A DNA stretch of 64,000 nucleotides from positions 62,001 through 126,000 of the forward strand of contig CACLTT010000001.1 in assembly GCA_902609885.1 (NCBI GenBank). The letters are read 5' to 3'. Both the position numbers and the translations under genes were made by a program. This stretch comes from an uncultured Candidatus Hydrogenedens sp. GTDB taxonomy: Bacteria > Desulfobacterota_D > UBA1144. Below, one piece after another: positions 43,357-54,485 of this stretch. A model generated the notes under the pieces. It worked only from the letters and a program-made list of their open reading frames with translations, did not search any database and was not told the DNA's origin. How positions within the stretch are numbered: the first letter of the stretch is position 1; each line of letters begins with the position of its first letter.

Positions 43357-44373
43357 ATGAAAGTTTTTTATGAAAAAGATTGTGATTTAAGTTTAATTAA
43401 AGATTTACATATTGGTATTGTAGGTTTTGGTAGTCAAGGCCATGCTCATGCATTAAATTTAAAAGATTCTAATATAAATGTATCTGTAGGTTTGAGAAAA
43501 GAAGGTGAAAGTTGGTCTAAAGCTGTTTCGGCGGGTCTCAATGTTTTAGAGGTTTCTGAACTGGTCAAAAAATCTGATATAGTTATGATTCTTGCGCCAG
43601 ATACTAGTCAAAAAGATATATATGATAAACAAATAAAAAGTAATTTAACACCTGGAAAATATCTAGCTTTTGGACATGGATTTAATATTCATTATAATCA
43701 AATAGTTCCCGATAATGATATTAACGTTTTTATGGTAGCTCCAAAGGCCCCAGGCCATACTGTTAGAGGAACATATGAAGAAGGTGCGGGAGTTCCAGGA
43801 TTAATTGCAGTTAATCAAGACCCTAGCGGGAATACCAAAAATATTGCATTAGCCTATGCAGCTGGAATAGGTTCAGCTAGAGTTGGAATTATAGAGACGA
43901 CATTTAAAGATGAAACAGAAACAGATCTATTTGGTGAGCAATCTGTTCTTTGCGGCGGTCTCTCAAGTTTGATTCTTGCAGGATTTGAAACTTTAATTGA
44001 AGCTGGCTATCCACCAGAGATGGCTTATTTTGAGTGTTTACATGAAGTAAAACTCATAGTCGATTTAGTTTATCAAGGTGGGATATCTAATATGAGATAT
44101 TCAATTAGTGATACTGCTAAATACGGCGATATTACAAGAGGACCAAGATTAATTGATGATTCTGTTAAAAAAAGAATGAAGAATATTCTAGATGAAATTC
44201 AAAGTGGGCAATTCGCTGACGAATGGATCAACGAGAATAAGTCAGGTAGGCCAAATTACAATAAACTTTTAAAAGAGGGCGAGACTCATCCGATTGAAGA
44301 TATAGGTGAAACACTTAGATCAATGATGACCCCTTTATTTAAGAAAAAACTTGTAGATAAAGATAAAAATTAG
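43357..44373 (+). CDS. ilvC: ketol-acid reductoisomerase
   Basis: A 338-residue class I enzyme. The NADPH-binding motif [16 protein letters not shown] is near 24-39, MVAPKAPGH near 130, and the metal-binding Asp/Glu in DLFGEQ and ECLHE near 190-232. It converts acetolactate to dihydroxyvalerate. Third gene of ilvBNC and 2 bases upstream of psd. Confidence 0.97.
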   Translation: MKVFYEKDCDLSLIKDLHIGIVGFGSQGHAHALNLKDSNINVSVGLRKEGESWSKAVSAGLNVLEVSELVKKSDIVMILAPDTSQKDIYDKQIKSNLTPGKYLAFGHGFNIHYNQIVPDNDINVFMVAPKAPGHTVRGTYEEGAGVPGLIAVNQDPSGNTKNIALAYAAGIGSARVGIIETTFKDETETDLFGEQSVLCGGLSSLILAGFETLIEAGYPPEMAYFECLHEVKLIVDLVYQGGISNMRYSISDTAKYGDITRGPRLIDDSVKKRMKNILDEIQSGQFADEWINENKSGRPNYNKLLKEGETHPIEDIGETLRSMMTPLFKKKLVDKDKN

Positions 44374-44375
44374 TA

Positions 44376-45026
44376 ATGAAAATAGATTATGAATGGACAG
44401 TTGCAAAAGAAGGCTATATTCCTATTTTGGTGTCCATATTTATTACTTGGATTTCCACTGCATTATTAGGAGTTTCTTTTTTTTCCTTAATTGTCTTTAT
44501 ACTTTTATTATTAGTAATTTATTTTTTTAGAGACCCAGATCGAATTTTACTTAATAAAAATGGATTAATTTCACCAGCAGATGGAAAAATAATATCAGTT
44601 GATCTATTTAAAGAAACAGAGTTTTTAAATAAAGAAATGAGGCGAGTTTGTATATTTTTATCAATATTTGATTGCCATATAAATAGAGCCCCAACTAAAG
44701 TAAAAGTTATTGAAACTAGATATTATCCTGGTGCTTTTTTCTTTGCTAATTCTTCGAGATGTATAGAAAACGAAAGACTTTATATTCATATGAGAGATGA
44801 GAATAATGAAGATATTATTTTAATACTTTATGCAGGTTTTATAGCAAGAAGGATTGTGCCATATATCAAAAATGGTGATTTTTTAAATAAGGCTGATAGA
44901 CTAGGAATTATAAAGTTCGGATCGAGGGTAGATATTTATGTTTCAAATGATTATTCTTGTAATTTTAAAGAGGGAGATAGTGTCGTAGCGGTAGAATCGT
45001 TATTGTTTGAAAAAGATGAAAAATAA
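44376..45026 (+). CDS. psd: phosphatidylserine decarboxylase
   Basis: A 216-residue enzyme of the short type, with two membrane helices at the N-terminus (about 13-52), SPADGKI near 67, and the autoproteolytic Gly-Ser pair in KFGSRVD near 180, where cleavage gives the pyruvoyl cofactor. It makes phosphatidylethanolamine from the product of PssA. It overlaps the pssA start. Confidence 0.93.
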   Translation: MKIDYEWTVAKEGYIPILVSIFITWISTALLGVSFFSLIVFILLLLVIYFFRDPDRILLNKNGLISPADGKIISVDLFKETEFLNKEMRRVCIFLSIFDCHINRAPTKVKVIETRYYPGAFFFANSSRCIENERLYIHMRDENNEDIILILYAGFIARRIVPYIKNGDFLNKADRLGIIKFGSRVDIYVSNDYSCNFKEGDSVVAVESLLFEKDEK

Positions 45027-45780
45027 AAAATTAATTTCTTTAATACCAAACCTTTTAACTTCATTAGCTTTATTAATGGGGCTGCTGGCTATCTTTAATG
45101 TAATAAATAGTAGTTTTAATTATGAAACCTTTTTAGGTTTTGAAAAACCATTATGGTGGACATGTATTTTTATATATACTGCTGCTTTTATAGATTTCCT
45201 CGACGGAAAAATTGCTCGTTTGCTTAATAAAGATTCTGTTTTTGGTATGCACTATGATTCTTTATGTGATTTAATTTCTTTTGGTCTAGCTCCTTCTATT
45301 TTGGCTTATTCAACATATCTTTATCAATTTGAAAAATTTGGTCTTATAACATGCATTTTTTATGTGTTGTGCGTTTCTTTAAGACTTGCTAGATTTAATA
45401 CTTTATCACATGATGAAAAAGAAAGTTTTTTTATTGGCCTTCCAAGCCCCATGGCAGCAGGACTAATAGTTTCAGTTGTTATCCTTAATTTAAAATTTAA
45501 TATATTTTCTGTTAGTAATGTCAGCTATTTATTTCTATTTTTAATACCTTTTGTTGGCCTCTTAATGGTCAGTAATACTATTTTTATTAAGAAATTGAAA
45601 ATAAAAGGAATGACTAAATTTAATTCACTAATAATTATATCAATTCTCTCATTGGCCTTGCTGACCAATATTGAATTAGGATCTTTTATCTTCTTCTATT
45701 TTTATTTATTCTTTTCACTTTTTAAATATTTTTTATTTAAATTTAGAAGAAAAATTAGTGAGACAAAAGAAAGTTTTTAA
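45016..45780 (+). CDS. pssA: phosphatidylserine synthase (CDP-alcohol phosphatidyltransferase)
   Basis: A 254-residue, multi-span membrane enzyme with the CDP-alcohol motif D-G-x2-A-R-x8-G-x3-D-x3-D (DGKIARLLNKDSVFG followed by MHYDSLCD). It condenses CDP-diacylglycerol and serine. I prefer ATG 45016; a TTG at 45007 would add three residues. It overlaps psd by 11 bases and completes the ilvBNC-psd-pssA group. Confidence 0.93.
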   Translation: MKNKKLISLIPNLLTSLALLMGLLAIFNVINSSFNYETFLGFEKPLWWTCIFIYTAAFIDFLDGKIARLLNKDSVFGMHYDSLCDLISFGLAPSILAYSTYLYQFEKFGLITCIFYVLCVSLRLARFNTLSHDEKESFFIGLPSPMAAGLIVSVVILNLKFNIFSVSNVSYLFLFLIPFVGLLMVSNTIFIKKLKIKGMTKFNSLIIISILSLALLTNIELGSFIFFYFYLFFSLFKYFLFKFRRKISETKESF

Positions 45781-45792
45781 TTAAAATATAAA

Positions 45793-48387
45793 ATGATAAA
45801 TACTCAAGAATATTTTTTAGCAAATGGCTTAAGAGTTATATTAAAAGATGTTCCAAATTCAACGGTCTCTTCCGTTTTTGTTTGGGTAAAAACTGGCAGT
45901 GCTTATGAAAATGATCATGAAAGAGGACTTGCGCATGTTCATGAACACATGATTTTTAAAGGAACCTCTAAATTAGGCGTAGGGGAGATATCAAAAAAAA
46001 TAGAGTCTTATGGAGGAGATGTTAATGCTTTCACGTCTTTTGATGAAACTGCATACTTTGCCACTGTATCAAATGATTTTGTCCCACAGGTTTTAAATAT
46101 TTTTTCTCAATGTATGTATGACGCAACTTTTGATAGTGAAGAATTATCTAAAGAGCTTGAAGTTATATTGGAAGAAATTAAAAGAGGCAATGATTCACCT
46201 TCTAACAGGTTATGGGATATGGTATTTGAATCAGTATTTAATGGAAACGATTATAGTTTGCCAATAATTGGTACACCTAAATCAGTATCAAGCTATAAAC
46301 AAGAAGATATAAAAAATTTTTATAATAAGTGGTATGTCGCTAAGAATATGTCAGTAATTATAGTTGGGTCAATTAATAATAAGAATATAAAAAAAAATAT
46401 TGAAAGATACTTTTCACCTCTTAGAAATAATGAGGTACCTCAAATATCTAAAAATTTTAAAATATCTGATGATCAAAGAATTCTATGTAATTTTCAAGAA
46501 ATGGATGTTAATGAAAGTTATTTTAATATATCTTTTTCTACTCCTGATGCTAATGACTTAAAATATGCATCATTCGATTTATTTTCAGCAATTTTGGGGT
46601 CTGGTGAAAGTTCCATACTATATAAAAAAATTAAAGAAGAACTCGGGTTAGTAACAACAATATCATCTGGAAATTATACTCTTAGGCATGGTGGTTTATT
46701 TTATATTCAAGGAACTACAGTAAATAGAGATATTTATCATGTAATTTATAAAATAATAGATTATTTTGTTGAATTAGTGAATGGAAATTTTGATAAAGAT
46801 CAACTGCAAAGGGTTAAGACTGAAATATTGCTAAATGATATTTATAGTCAGGAAACTGTCCAAAGCCAAGCACGAACAATTGGGAATTTATTTTCCAATA
46901 ATCAAGATTTAAGTTTTATAGATCAATACAAAAATGTAATTGTTTCTCTCAGTAAAAAAGATTTATTAGATAATATTAAAAAAAATTTTAATGTAAAAAA
47001 ATTAAAGTTTAATTTTTTATCGCCCATAAATACAAATCTTACTAAACCCAAAGATTTTGAAAAGATTATAAAAGATAAAATTAAATTTAATAAAGAAATA
47101 GATAATGATATAAAAGACTTTAAGAGTATTAATTACTCGCTAAAAAAAATAATATCTCCTGATGTTAAAGTTTATGATTTAGATTCAAATATAAAACTTT
47201 TGTGTATGCAAAATAACAAAACTCCTCTTATATCTTTAAGGGCAGCATCTTTGGGAGGTTCAAATTATGAAAATAATGAAACAAATGGCTCTTTCGGGCT
47301 ACTCAGTGAAATGTTTTTGAGAGGTTCTGAAAAATTTAGTAAGAACGAAATAGCTATGAAAACAGAAATTTTGGGTTCGGAATTTAGCGGTTTTTCTGGT
47401 CGAAATTCTTTTGGTTTAAAAATGATTGGTCCTTCAGATCATATTAATAAATTAATACCTATATTTTCAGATGTAGCGTTAAATCCAACATTTCTTGATA
47501 GTGAATTTCAGATTGCCAAATCTGATACATTGTCATATATTTCAAAACTTTCTAAGAATTCATCAGCAGTTGTAAGTGATATTTTTTTTAAAAATCTTTT
47601 TAGGGACCACTCTTATGGATTAAATCAAATAGGTACAATAAATTCTGTTACAAATATTTCTATATCCGAGATAAAGAAAATTCATAATAATTTTATAAAT
47701 AAAAATAATTTAATTCTATGTGCGATTGGAAATTTTGATTTCTTAGAATTAAAAAATAACTTAGATGAGCACTTTAAAATAGAATCTAATAATTTCAAAA
47801 TTCCTGAAATAGAACCATTCCAAAGAATTAATAAAAATGTAAGTGAAAATATCAAATTAGGAGATAAACAACAATCTCATATTATTGTTGGTACATATGC
47901 TCCTAATATAAAATCTGATGAAAGATATATTTTTAATATAATAAACAGCGTTTTATCAGGAATGGGTGGAAGATTATTTATAGAATTAAGAGATAAGAAA
48001 AGTCTAGCTTATTCGGTAACGTCTTTTTTCACACCCACTCTTGAGTATGGATATTTTGGTATCTATATTGGATGTTCGCCTACAAAAAAAATGGAAAGTA
48101 TTAATTCAATTAATAATGAATTAGAAAAACTATTAACTAATGGTATTTCTGAAAATGAGCTAGACAGAGCCAAAAATTCTTTGATTGGTAAAAATGATAT
48201 ATCTCTTCAAAGAAATACATCTATCAACTCAAGAATATCTATTCCATTTTTATATGGTCTTGATCCCAACGAGCCATTTACATTTGCGCAAAAAATTAGA
48301 TCCATTAATAAAACTGAAGTAGATTCAGTTATTCAAAAATTTTTTGATAAAACAAATTTTGTTACTGTATCAGTTGATCCAAATTGA
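45793..48387 (+). CDS. M16 family zinc metallopeptidase (two tandem M16 units)
   Basis: An 864-residue protein made of two M16 halves. The first carries the inverted zinc motif HxxEH at H48/E51/H52 and a downstream Glu in EVILEEIKRG, so it can be catalytic. The second half (about 440-864) lacks HxxEH, the common inactive partner, and has the R-Y-type loop LAYSVTSFF near 740. No signal peptide is visible. Single-chain tandem forms are known as pitrilysin-type proteases; bacterial zinc proteases otherwise often occur as two genes. Confidence 0.9.
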   Translation: MINTQEYFLANGLRVILKDVPNSTVSSVFVWVKTGSAYENDHERGLAHVHEHMIFKGTSKLGVGEISKKIESYGGDVNAFTSFDETAYFATVSNDFVPQVLNIFSQCMYDATFDSEELSKELEVILEEIKRGNDSPSNRLWDMVFESVFNGNDYSLPIIGTPKSVSSYKQEDIKNFYNKWYVAKNMSVIIVGSINNKNIKKNIERYFSPLRNNEVPQISKNFKISDDQRILCNFQEMDVNESYFNISFSTPDANDLKYASFDLFSAILGSGESSILYKKIKEELGLVTTISSGNYTLRHGGLFYIQGTTVNRDIYHVIYKIIDYFVELVNGNFDKDQLQRVKTEILLNDIYSQETVQSQARTIGNLFSNNQDLSFIDQYKNVIVSLSKKDLLDNIKKNFNVKKLKFNFLSPINTNLTKPKDFEKIIKDKIKFNKEIDNDIKDFKSINYSLKKIISPDVKVYDLDSNIKLLCMQNNKTPLISLRAASLGGSNYENNETNGSFGLLSEMFLRGSEKFSKNEIAMKTEILGSEFSGFSGRNSFGLKMIGPSDHINKLIPIFSDVALNPTFLDSEFQIAKSDTLSYISKLSKNSSAVVSDIFFKNLFRDHSYGLNQIGTINSVTNISISEIKKIHNNFINKNNLILCAIGNFDFLELKNNLDEHFKIESNNFKIPEIEPFQRINKNVSENIKLGDKQQSHIIVGTYAPNIKSDERYIFNIINSVLSGMGGRLFIELRDKKSLAYSVTSFFTPTLEYGYFGIYIGCSPTKKMESINSINNELEKLLTNGISENELDRAKNSLIGKNDISLQRNTSINSRISIPFLYGLDPNEPFTFAQKIRSINKTEVDSVIQKFFDKTNFVTVSVDPN

Positions 48388-48436
48388 TTTTAATATATAG
48401 AATCAGTATATTAATACATTCATTTTAATAATGAAT

Positions 48437-48518
48437 GGGAGCGTGGCGAAATTGGTAGACGCACTAGATTTAGGATCTAGCGCCTTCGGGTGTGGGGGTT
48501 CGAGTCCCCCCGCTCCCA
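48437..48518 (+). tRNA. tRNA-Leu (TAG)
   Basis: Class II tRNA: acceptor GGGAGCG/CGCTCCC, anticodon arm CTAGA-TTTAGGA-TCTAG with anticodon TAG, a variable arm, T-loop GGTTCGAGTCC. No CCA is encoded. An 8-bp inverted repeat CATTCATT/AATGAATG (48417-48437) sits at its 5' edge. Confidence 0.95.
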
Positions 48519-48533
48519 TATTGGAGAAATTAT

Positions 48534-49847
48534 ATGAGTTTTGAAATTATTGAGATTAGTAAAACTGAGAAGCAAGCAAAATTTAATGTAAGTGAGAAAG
48601 AGGTATCTAATGGATTTATAGAAGTTGCTAAGCTGTACCAGAAAGATGCAGATGAAAAAGGATTTAGAAAAGGAAAGGTTCCATTAAATATTATTGAATC
48701 CAAATATTCTAAACAAATTTTAGAAGAACTAAAAAGTAGATTGATTAATCTATACGTAAGAAAATTATCAATCGAGAATAACCTTAATGTAGTTAGAACA
48801 TCCAAATTAAAAGATCAAGGAATAAGCAAAAGTTCTGATTTTAAATTCGAAATTAATGTTGAAATAATTCCAGAATTCAAACTAAAAGATTACAAAAAAA
48901 TAAGTATTGAAAAAGAAGTCTTCAAATTAACAAAAAAGGAAATAACCGAGGCAAAATCAAATGTAATGAATAATTTTGCCACCACAGAAGAAGTTCCAAA
49001 AAGAAAGAAAATAAAAAAAGGTGATTTTGCAGATATTAATTTTTCTGGATTCATAGAAACAAAAGAAATCGAAAAGTTAAAAAGACAAAATGCTATAGTT
49101 GAAATTGGTAATGGTTCTTTGATTCCAGAAATTGAAAATGAGATTTTGAATGCTGAGAAAAATAAAGAAGTTGAATTTTTTGTTACATATCCAAAAGATT
49201 TTCCCATTGAAGATGCCGCATCTAAAAAAGTAAAATGTTTGTTAAAGATAAATAAAATTTTAAAAAAAGTAACACCAATAATAAATCAAGAGTTTTTGGA
49301 AAAAATAGGGTTTAAAACTGAAGATGATTTTGATAAAAGAATTTCTGAAGATCTTAATACATCTTTGGAACAAAAGTCCCAATCATCTCTAAGAAAAAAT
49401 CTATTTGATGAATTAATTGATCAGAATGAATTTGATTTTCCTCAATCTTTTGTAGATGATGAAAAGATAAGATTGAAACAAGATTATAAAAACAAAATGG
49501 CTCAACAAGGTATTAAAGTGGAAGATCTTGATGATAAAACACTTAAAGTAATTGACGACTCTGCATTCAGAAATGTCAAAATTGCATTGATTTTTGCAGA
49601 AATTTCTAAATTGGAAAATATTATTGCTGAAGATAAAGAGGTGGGCGAATATTTAGCTGCCTTTGCTTCATCACAAAAAGTACCTGTAGATAAAGTATTA
49701 AAATATTATAAAGACAATAATTTATTAAATGATGTTAAAGTTAAGCTTACAGATGAAAAAGTTATTCAATTTTTAATTTCCAGTGCAAAAATTAAGGAAG
49801 TAAAGCCCAAAGAAGAAAAGAAAAAGCCTAAAAAAGATAAAAGTTAA
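48534..49847 (+). CDS. tig: trigger factor
   Basis: A 437-residue ribosome-bound chaperone and peptidyl-prolyl isomerase. The ribosome-binding domain has GFRKGKVP near 42, the FKBP domain follows (about 150-240), then a helical C-terminal chaperone domain, which ends in a Lys-rich tail. ATG 48534 follows GGAG; a longer frame from 48492 begins inside tRNA-Leu and encodes a spurious GVRVPPLP leader. It heads the tig-clpP-clpX-lon group. Confidence 0.95.
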   Translation: MSFEIIEISKTEKQAKFNVSEKEVSNGFIEVAKLYQKDADEKGFRKGKVPLNIIESKYSKQILEELKSRLINLYVRKLSIENNLNVVRTSKLKDQGISKSSDFKFEINVEIIPEFKLKDYKKISIEKEVFKLTKKEITEAKSNVMNNFATTEEVPKRKKIKKGDFADINFSGFIETKEIEKLKRQNAIVEIGNGSLIPEIENEILNAEKNKEVEFFVTYPKDFPIEDAASKKVKCLLKINKILKKVTPIINQEFLEKIGFKTEDDFDKRISEDLNTSLEQKSQSSLRKNLFDELIDQNEFDFPQSFVDDEKIRLKQDYKNKMAQQGIKVEDLDDKTLKVIDDSAFRNVKIALIFAEISKLENIIAEDKEVGEYLAAFASSQKVPVDKVLKYYKDNNLLNDVKVKLTDEKVIQFLISSAKIKEVKPKEEKKKPKKDKS

Positions 49848-49895
49848 TAAAATTGCTTAATTGACTATAATTTTTCCTTAATTAAAATCAACATA

Positions 49896-50504
49896 ATGAC
49901 AAATTCATTTTTTGTACCTATGGTTGTTGAGCAAAGTTCCAGAGGCGAAAGAGCTTTTGATATATATTCAAGACTCTTAAATGAAAGAATTATCTTTCTT
50001 GGTGGCCCAATAGATGATAATTTAGCAAATATTATAGTTGCTCAAATTCTATTCCTTGAGTCAGTTGATAAAGAAAAAGACATAAATTTATACGTAAATT
50101 CACCTGGTGGCAGTGTAACTGCGGGATTAGCAATTTATGATGCAATGCAATATGTTTCTAATAATGTTTCGACAATGTGTTTTGGAATGGCGGCTAGTAT
50201 GGGGGCTGTTATTTTGGCAAGTGGTACTGAAGGAAAGAGATTTTCTTTACCTAATTCGACTATAATGCTTCATTCAGTTGGGACACAACTTGGTGGACAA
50301 TATCATGATCTAGAAAAAGAAATGGAAGAGACTAAAAGGAAGCAAGGAGTCATATCAGAAATTCTATCAAAACATCTCAAGAAAGATATTGATCAAATTA
50401 CCGCAGATATCCAAAGAAATTTTTATCAAACTGCTGAAAATGCTTTGAAATATGGACTGATTGATACTATTATAAGTAATAAAGAGGATAAAAATGGCAA
50501 TTGA
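49896..50504 (+). CDS. clpP: ATP-dependent Clp protease proteolytic subunit
   Basis: A 202-residue serine protease with catalytic S101 (GMAASMG) and H126 (MLHSV), plus an Asp near 175. It forms tetradecamers that pair with ClpX. No Shine-Dalgarno sequence is clear, but TATAAT lies at 49869-49874. It overlaps clpX by 11 bases, so the pair is translationally coupled. Confidence 0.97.
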   Translation: MTNSFFVPMVVEQSSRGERAFDIYSRLLNERIIFLGGPIDDNLANIIVAQILFLESVDKEKDINLYVNSPGGSVTAGLAIYDAMQYVSNNVSTMCFGMAASMGAVILASGTEGKRFSLPNSTIMLHSVGTQLGGQYHDLEKEMEETKRKQGVISEILSKHLKKDIDQITADIQRNFYQTAENALKYGLIDTIISNKEDKNGN

Positions 50505-51762
50505 TTCTAAGGATAATTTGCATTGTTCTTTCTGTGGTAAAGGACAAAAAGAGGTAAAAAAATTAATAGCTGGGCCAACTGTATATATATGCAACGAATG
50601 TGTTGACTTGTGTAACGAAATTATTGATGACGAAGATGAAAAAAATATTGAATCTGAACTTCAAGAAGAGATTCCAAAACCTTTTGAAATCAGGGAGCAT
50701 TTAGATTCATATGTTATAGGTCAAGAGAAAGCAAAAAAATATCTTTCAGTAGCCGTTTATAACCATTACAAAAGAATTTCATTTAATTCATTGCCAAAGA
50801 AAAGGAATGATCCTATGTCCGATGTTGAGATACAAAAAAGTAATATTATGCTCATTGGACCTACTGGCTCTGGTAAGACTTTGTTAGCGCAAAGCTTGGC
50901 AAAATACTTGAATGTCCCTTTTACTATTGTTGATGCGACATGTTATACCGAAGCAGGATATGTTGGAGAGGATGTTGAAAATATGCTTGTAAGTTTGCTT
51001 CAAGCTGCAGATTTTGATGTTGGACAAGCCGAAAAAGGAATAATTTATCTTGATGAAGTTGATAAATTAGCCCGTAAAAGTGGTGATAGTCCATCTATAA
51101 CACGAGATGTTTCTGGTGAAGGTGTTCAACAAGCTTTATTAAAAATTATTGAAGGATCTGTTGTTAATGTTCCTCCAAAAGGAGGAAGAAAGCATCCGCA
51201 GCAAGAATTTGTTCCAATAGACACTAGCAACATTTTATTTATTCTAGGTGGATCTTTCAGTGGACTTGAAAAAATAATTTCGGAGAGGGTTGGAAAAAAT
51301 ATTATAGGTTTTTCATCTAAAAAAATTGAAGAGGATGAAAAGAGTTCGGTTAAAGTCAGATCCGAAGATTTAGTAAAGTTTGGTTTTATTCCAGAATTTA
51401 TAGGTAGGATTCCAGTAATAACATCCTTGAACCAGCTTGATCAAGAATCATTAATTCAAATATTAACTGAACCAAAAAATGCTTTAATTAAGCAATATCA
51501 AAAATTAGTAAGTTTGAATGATAATGTTAAATTAGAATTTACAAATGATGCTCTAATTTCAATTGCATCAGAGGCTTTGAAGAGGGGCACTGGAGCAAGA
51601 GGCTTGAGATCGATTATCGAAAACTCTATCCTGGATATAATTTATGATTTACCAAACCAGCCAGGCGTTACTAAATGTTTAGTTACAGATGAGGTAATAA
51701 ATGATAATAAGAGACCTTTATTATCTTTTGAAAATAGTAATAAAACTAACAGTAATTCTTAA
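50494..51762 (+). CDS. clpX: ATP-dependent Clp protease ATP-binding subunit ClpX
   Basis: A 422-residue AAA+ unfoldase. The N-terminal zinc domain has C11/C14 and C33/C36, Walker A GPTGSGKT is near 122, Walker [10 protein letters not shown] near 182, and the RGTGARGLR sensor-2 motif near 366. It unfolds tagged substrates for ClpP. The start codon overlaps the clpP frame. Confidence 0.97.
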   Translation: MAIDSKDNLHCSFCGKGQKEVKKLIAGPTVYICNECVDLCNEIIDDEDEKNIESELQEEIPKPFEIREHLDSYVIGQEKAKKYLSVAVYNHYKRISFNSLPKKRNDPMSDVEIQKSNIMLIGPTGSGKTLLAQSLAKYLNVPFTIVDATCYTEAGYVGEDVENMLVSLLQAADFDVGQAEKGIIYLDEVDKLARKSGDSPSITRDVSGEGVQQALLKIIEGSVVNVPPKGGRKHPQQEFVPIDTSNILFILGGSFSGLEKIISERVGKNIIGFSSKKIEEDEKSSVKVRSEDLVKFGFIPEFIGRIPVITSLNQLDQESLIQILTEPKNALIKQYQKLVSLNDNVKLEFTNDALISIASEALKRGTGARGLRSIIENSILDIIYDLPNQPGVTKCLVTDEVINDNKRPLLSFENSNKTNSNS

Positions 51763-51874
51763 AAAATAAGCCATTTTCTCCTATTTTTGTCTTATTTTCG
51801 CATTTTTCTTGCATAAAACATATAAATGGTTATTTTGATTATATAGAGTAACTTTCAAACTCTGGAGGTTTTTT

Positions 51875-54277
51875 ATGAGTAACCCTGTCTATACTATACC
51901 ATTATTACCCTTAAGAGATGTCGTAATATTTCCACATATGGTGGCCCCACTCTTTGTAGGAAGAGAGAAATCTATTAGAGCCCTTGAAGAGGCTATGAAA
52001 ACTGATAAAAAGATTTTGCTTTCTGCGCAAAAAGATGCCAAAACTAATGACCCAGGCCCTGAGGATATTTATTCCACTGGCACTGTTGGAACGATTGTTC
52101 AAATGCTTAGACTTCCTGATGGAACTGTTAAAGTTTTAGTAGAAGGAAAGAATAGAGCAAGTCTAAAGAACTTCAATGATGAAAATAAGTTCTTTTCAGT
52201 TGAGGTTGAAGACTTAGATGAAATTGTTGAAACTGATTCAGAAACTAATGCAATAATGAGAACTCTCATCGAATCTTTTGAGGATTATATTAAACTTAAT
52301 AAAAGAGTACCAAGTGAAACACTTGCAACTATTACAGCGATTGATGATCCAAGTAAGCTTTCCGATACCGTAGCTTCCCATTTATCATTCAAATTATCTG
52401 ATAAGCAAGAAATTTTGGAAAATCTTGATTCATCAAAAAGACTTGAAGCAATATATGAGAAAATTCAATCTGAACTCGAGATTTTACAAGTTGAAAAGAA
52501 AATTCGTAATAGAGTAAAGAAACAAATGGAAAAAGCCCAAAAAGAGTATTATTTAACTGAACAGATGAAAGCAATTCAAAAAGAATTAGGCGATAAAGAT
52601 GATTTCAAAAGTGAAATTTTAGAATTTGAAGAGCAACTCAAGAAGAAAGATATCCCTGAGGATATTAAGACAAGGATTGAAAAAGAAATTAAAAAGCTAA
52701 AAGGAATGTCCTCGATGTCTGCTGAAGCAACTGTTGTAAGAAACTACATAGATTGGCTAGTTTATTTACCTTGGAATTCAGATCTTACCGAAGATGAAAT
52801 ATCTATCGATAATGCTCAAAAAGTTTTAGACAATGATCATTTTGGTTTAGAAAAACCTAAAGAGAGAATAACTGAATATTTAGCTGTCAGAGCTTTAACT
52901 TCAAAGCAAAAAGGCCCCATCTTATGTTTAGTGGGTCCTCCTGGAGTGGGAAAAACTTCTTTAGCTAAATCTGTGGCAAATGCCATGGGTAGAAAATTTG
53001 TGAGAATTTCACTTGGTGGTGTTAGAGACGAAGCTGAAATTCGTGGACATAGAAGAACATACATAGGTGCGTTGCCTGGAAAGATTATTCAAGGAATGAA
53101 AAAAGCGGGAACTAAAAATCCTGTTTTTCTTTTGGATGAGATTGACAAAATAGGTGCAGATTTTAGGGGAGATCCTGCATCCGCTCTACTAGAGGCGCTT
53201 GATCCTGAGCAAAACTCAACTTTTAATGATCATTATCTTGAAGTTGATTATGATTTATCTCAGGTTCTATTTATTACAACTGCAAATGTTTTACATACAA
53301 TCCCCTGGGCATTACAAGATAGAATGGAAATTATAAAACTTTCAGGTTATACAGAACTTGAGAAGAAAAAAATTGCAGAAAAATATTTAGTACCAAAACA
53401 ACTTGAAAACAATGGCTTAACAACCAAAAATGCCTCAATTACTGAAAAAGCCCTAGATTTTTTAATTCAAAGATATACAAGAGAGGCTGGTGTCAGAACC
53501 CTTGAAAGAGAAATTGGCAGTGTTTGTAGAAAAACAGCTAAAGAAGTTGTTAGAAATGGTAAAGATTTTTCCCAGAAAATTACACCTAAAATAGTTCAAA
53601 AATATTTAGGTGTGCCGAAGTTTAAACACGGAGAAATTGAAGATAAAAGTCAAATAGGTATGTCTACAGGTTTAGCATGGACTGAGGTAGGTGGAGAGCT
53701 TTTAAATGTTGAAGTTTCTGTTGTACCTGGAAAAGGCTCTTTTACCGTAACTGGTAAATTGGGAGAAGTTATGCAAGAATCTACCAAGGCAGCCATGAGC
53801 TATGTAAGATCTAGAGCGAAAAGACTTGGACTTGATAGGAATTTTTATCAAAAAATAGATATTCATGTTCATGTCCCCGAAGGAGCTCAACCTAAAGATG
53901 GACCTTCTGCTGGAATAGCTATATCTACAGCAATTATATCAGCACTAGTTCAAAAAGAGGTCAAAAAGGATGTGGCTATGACTGGCGAAATTACTTTAAG
54001 AGGAAGAATTCTTCCTATTGGTGGCCTTAAAGAAAAGATTTTAGCCGCCCATAGGGGTGGAGTTAATACCGTTCTAATTCCAGATGAAAACGAAAAAGAC
54101 TTAAACGATATACCAAAAGAAATTAAAAAAGATATTGATATAGTTAGCGTTAAACATATGGATGAGGTAATATCTCATGCAATCAAATCAAAGGATGAGA
54201 TTTTAAAGGATCTTGTACTCCCTGATATGCCCGTGGATGTAGATATTGATGACGAAAAGCCACTAAACTTGTCTTGA
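51875..54277 (+). CDS. lon: ATP-dependent protease La (Lon)
   Basis: An 800-residue bacterial LonA. N-terminal LON domain, coiled-coil linker (about 180-290), AAA+ domain with GPPGVGKTS near 354 and a C-terminal protease domain with the Ser-Lys dyad S678 (DGPSAG) and K721 (GGLKEK). It has GGAGG before the ATG, separated from clpX by 112 bases. The tRNA-Val promoter -35 box overlaps its stop codon. Confidence 0.97.
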   Translation: MSNPVYTIPLLPLRDVVIFPHMVAPLFVGREKSIRALEEAMKTDKKILLSAQKDAKTNDPGPEDIYSTGTVGTIVQMLRLPDGTVKVLVEGKNRASLKNFNDENKFFSVEVEDLDEIVETDSETNAIMRTLIESFEDYIKLNKRVPSETLATITAIDDPSKLSDTVASHLSFKLSDKQEILENLDSSKRLEAIYEKIQSELEILQVEKKIRNRVKKQMEKAQKEYYLTEQMKAIQKELGDKDDFKSEILEFEEQLKKKDIPEDIKTRIEKEIKKLKGMSSMSAEATVVRNYIDWLVYLPWNSDLTEDEISIDNAQKVLDNDHFGLEKPKERITEYLAVRALTSKQKGPILCLVGPPGVGKTSLAKSVANAMGRKFVRISLGGVRDEAEIRGHRRTYIGALPGKIIQGMKKAGTKNPVFLLDEIDKIGADFRGDPASALLEALDPEQNSTFNDHYLEVDYDLSQVLFITTANVLHTIPWALQDRMEIIKLSGYTELEKKKIAEKYLVPKQLENNGLTTKNASITEKALDFLIQRYTREAGVRTLEREIGSVCRKTAKEVVRNGKDFSQKITPKIVQKYLGVPKFKHGEIEDKSQIGMSTGLAWTEVGGELLNVEVSVVPGKGSFTVTGKLGEVMQESTKAAMSYVRSRAKRLGLDRNFYQKIDIHVHVPEGAQPKDGPSAGIAISTAIISALVQKEVKKDVAMTGEITLRGRILPIGGLKEKILAAHRGGVNTVLIPDENEKDLNDIPKEIKKDIDIVSVKHMDEVISHAIKSKDEILKDLVLPDMPVDVDIDDEKPLNLS

Positions 54278-54301
54278 CATTTATCTCTCCCGAGATAGTA
54301 T
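54274..54301 (+). promoter_or_regulatory. promoter of the tRNA-Val/tRNA-Asp pair
   Basis: A perfect -35 TTGACA (54274-54279) overlaps the lon TGA stop; after 16 bases comes TAGTAT (54296-54301). tRNA-Val begins 13 bases further. Confidence 0.6.
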
Positions 54302-54313
54302 AGAAATCTTATC

Positions 54314-54385
54314 GGGCGCTTAGCTCAGCGGGAGAGCGCTTCCCTTACAAGGAAGATGTCACAGGTTCAAATCCTGTAGCGCCCA
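54314..54385 (+). tRNA. tRNA-Val (TAC)
   Basis: Complete cloverleaf with acceptor GGGCGCT/AGCGCCC, D-arm AGCTCAGCGGGAGAGC, anticodon loop CTTACAA (anticodon TAC) and T-loop GGTTCAAATCC. No encoded CCA. Confidence 0.96.
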
Positions 54386-54395
54386 TTTATATAAT

Positions 54396-54469
54396 GGGGT
54401 CGTAGTTCAGCTGGTTAGAATGCCGGCCTGTCACGCCGGAGGTCGCGGGTTCGAATCCCGTCGGCCCCG
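54396..54469 (+). tRNA. tRNA-Asp (GTC)
   Basis: Complete cloverleaf with acceptor GGGGTCG/CGGCCCC, anticodon arm CCGGC-CTGTCAC-GCCGG (anticodon GTC) and T-loop GGTTCGAATCC. Ten bases after tRNA-Val, so probably cotranscribed. No encoded CCA. Confidence 0.96.
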
Positions 54470-54485
54470 TTAAGGATTTTAAAAT

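Noticed and set aside
48492-48533. Extended N-terminus of trigger factor (GVRVPPLP leader)
   Set aside because: Encoded by the 3' end of tRNA-Leu(TAG); ATG 48534 has a Shine-Dalgarno sequence and the conserved start.
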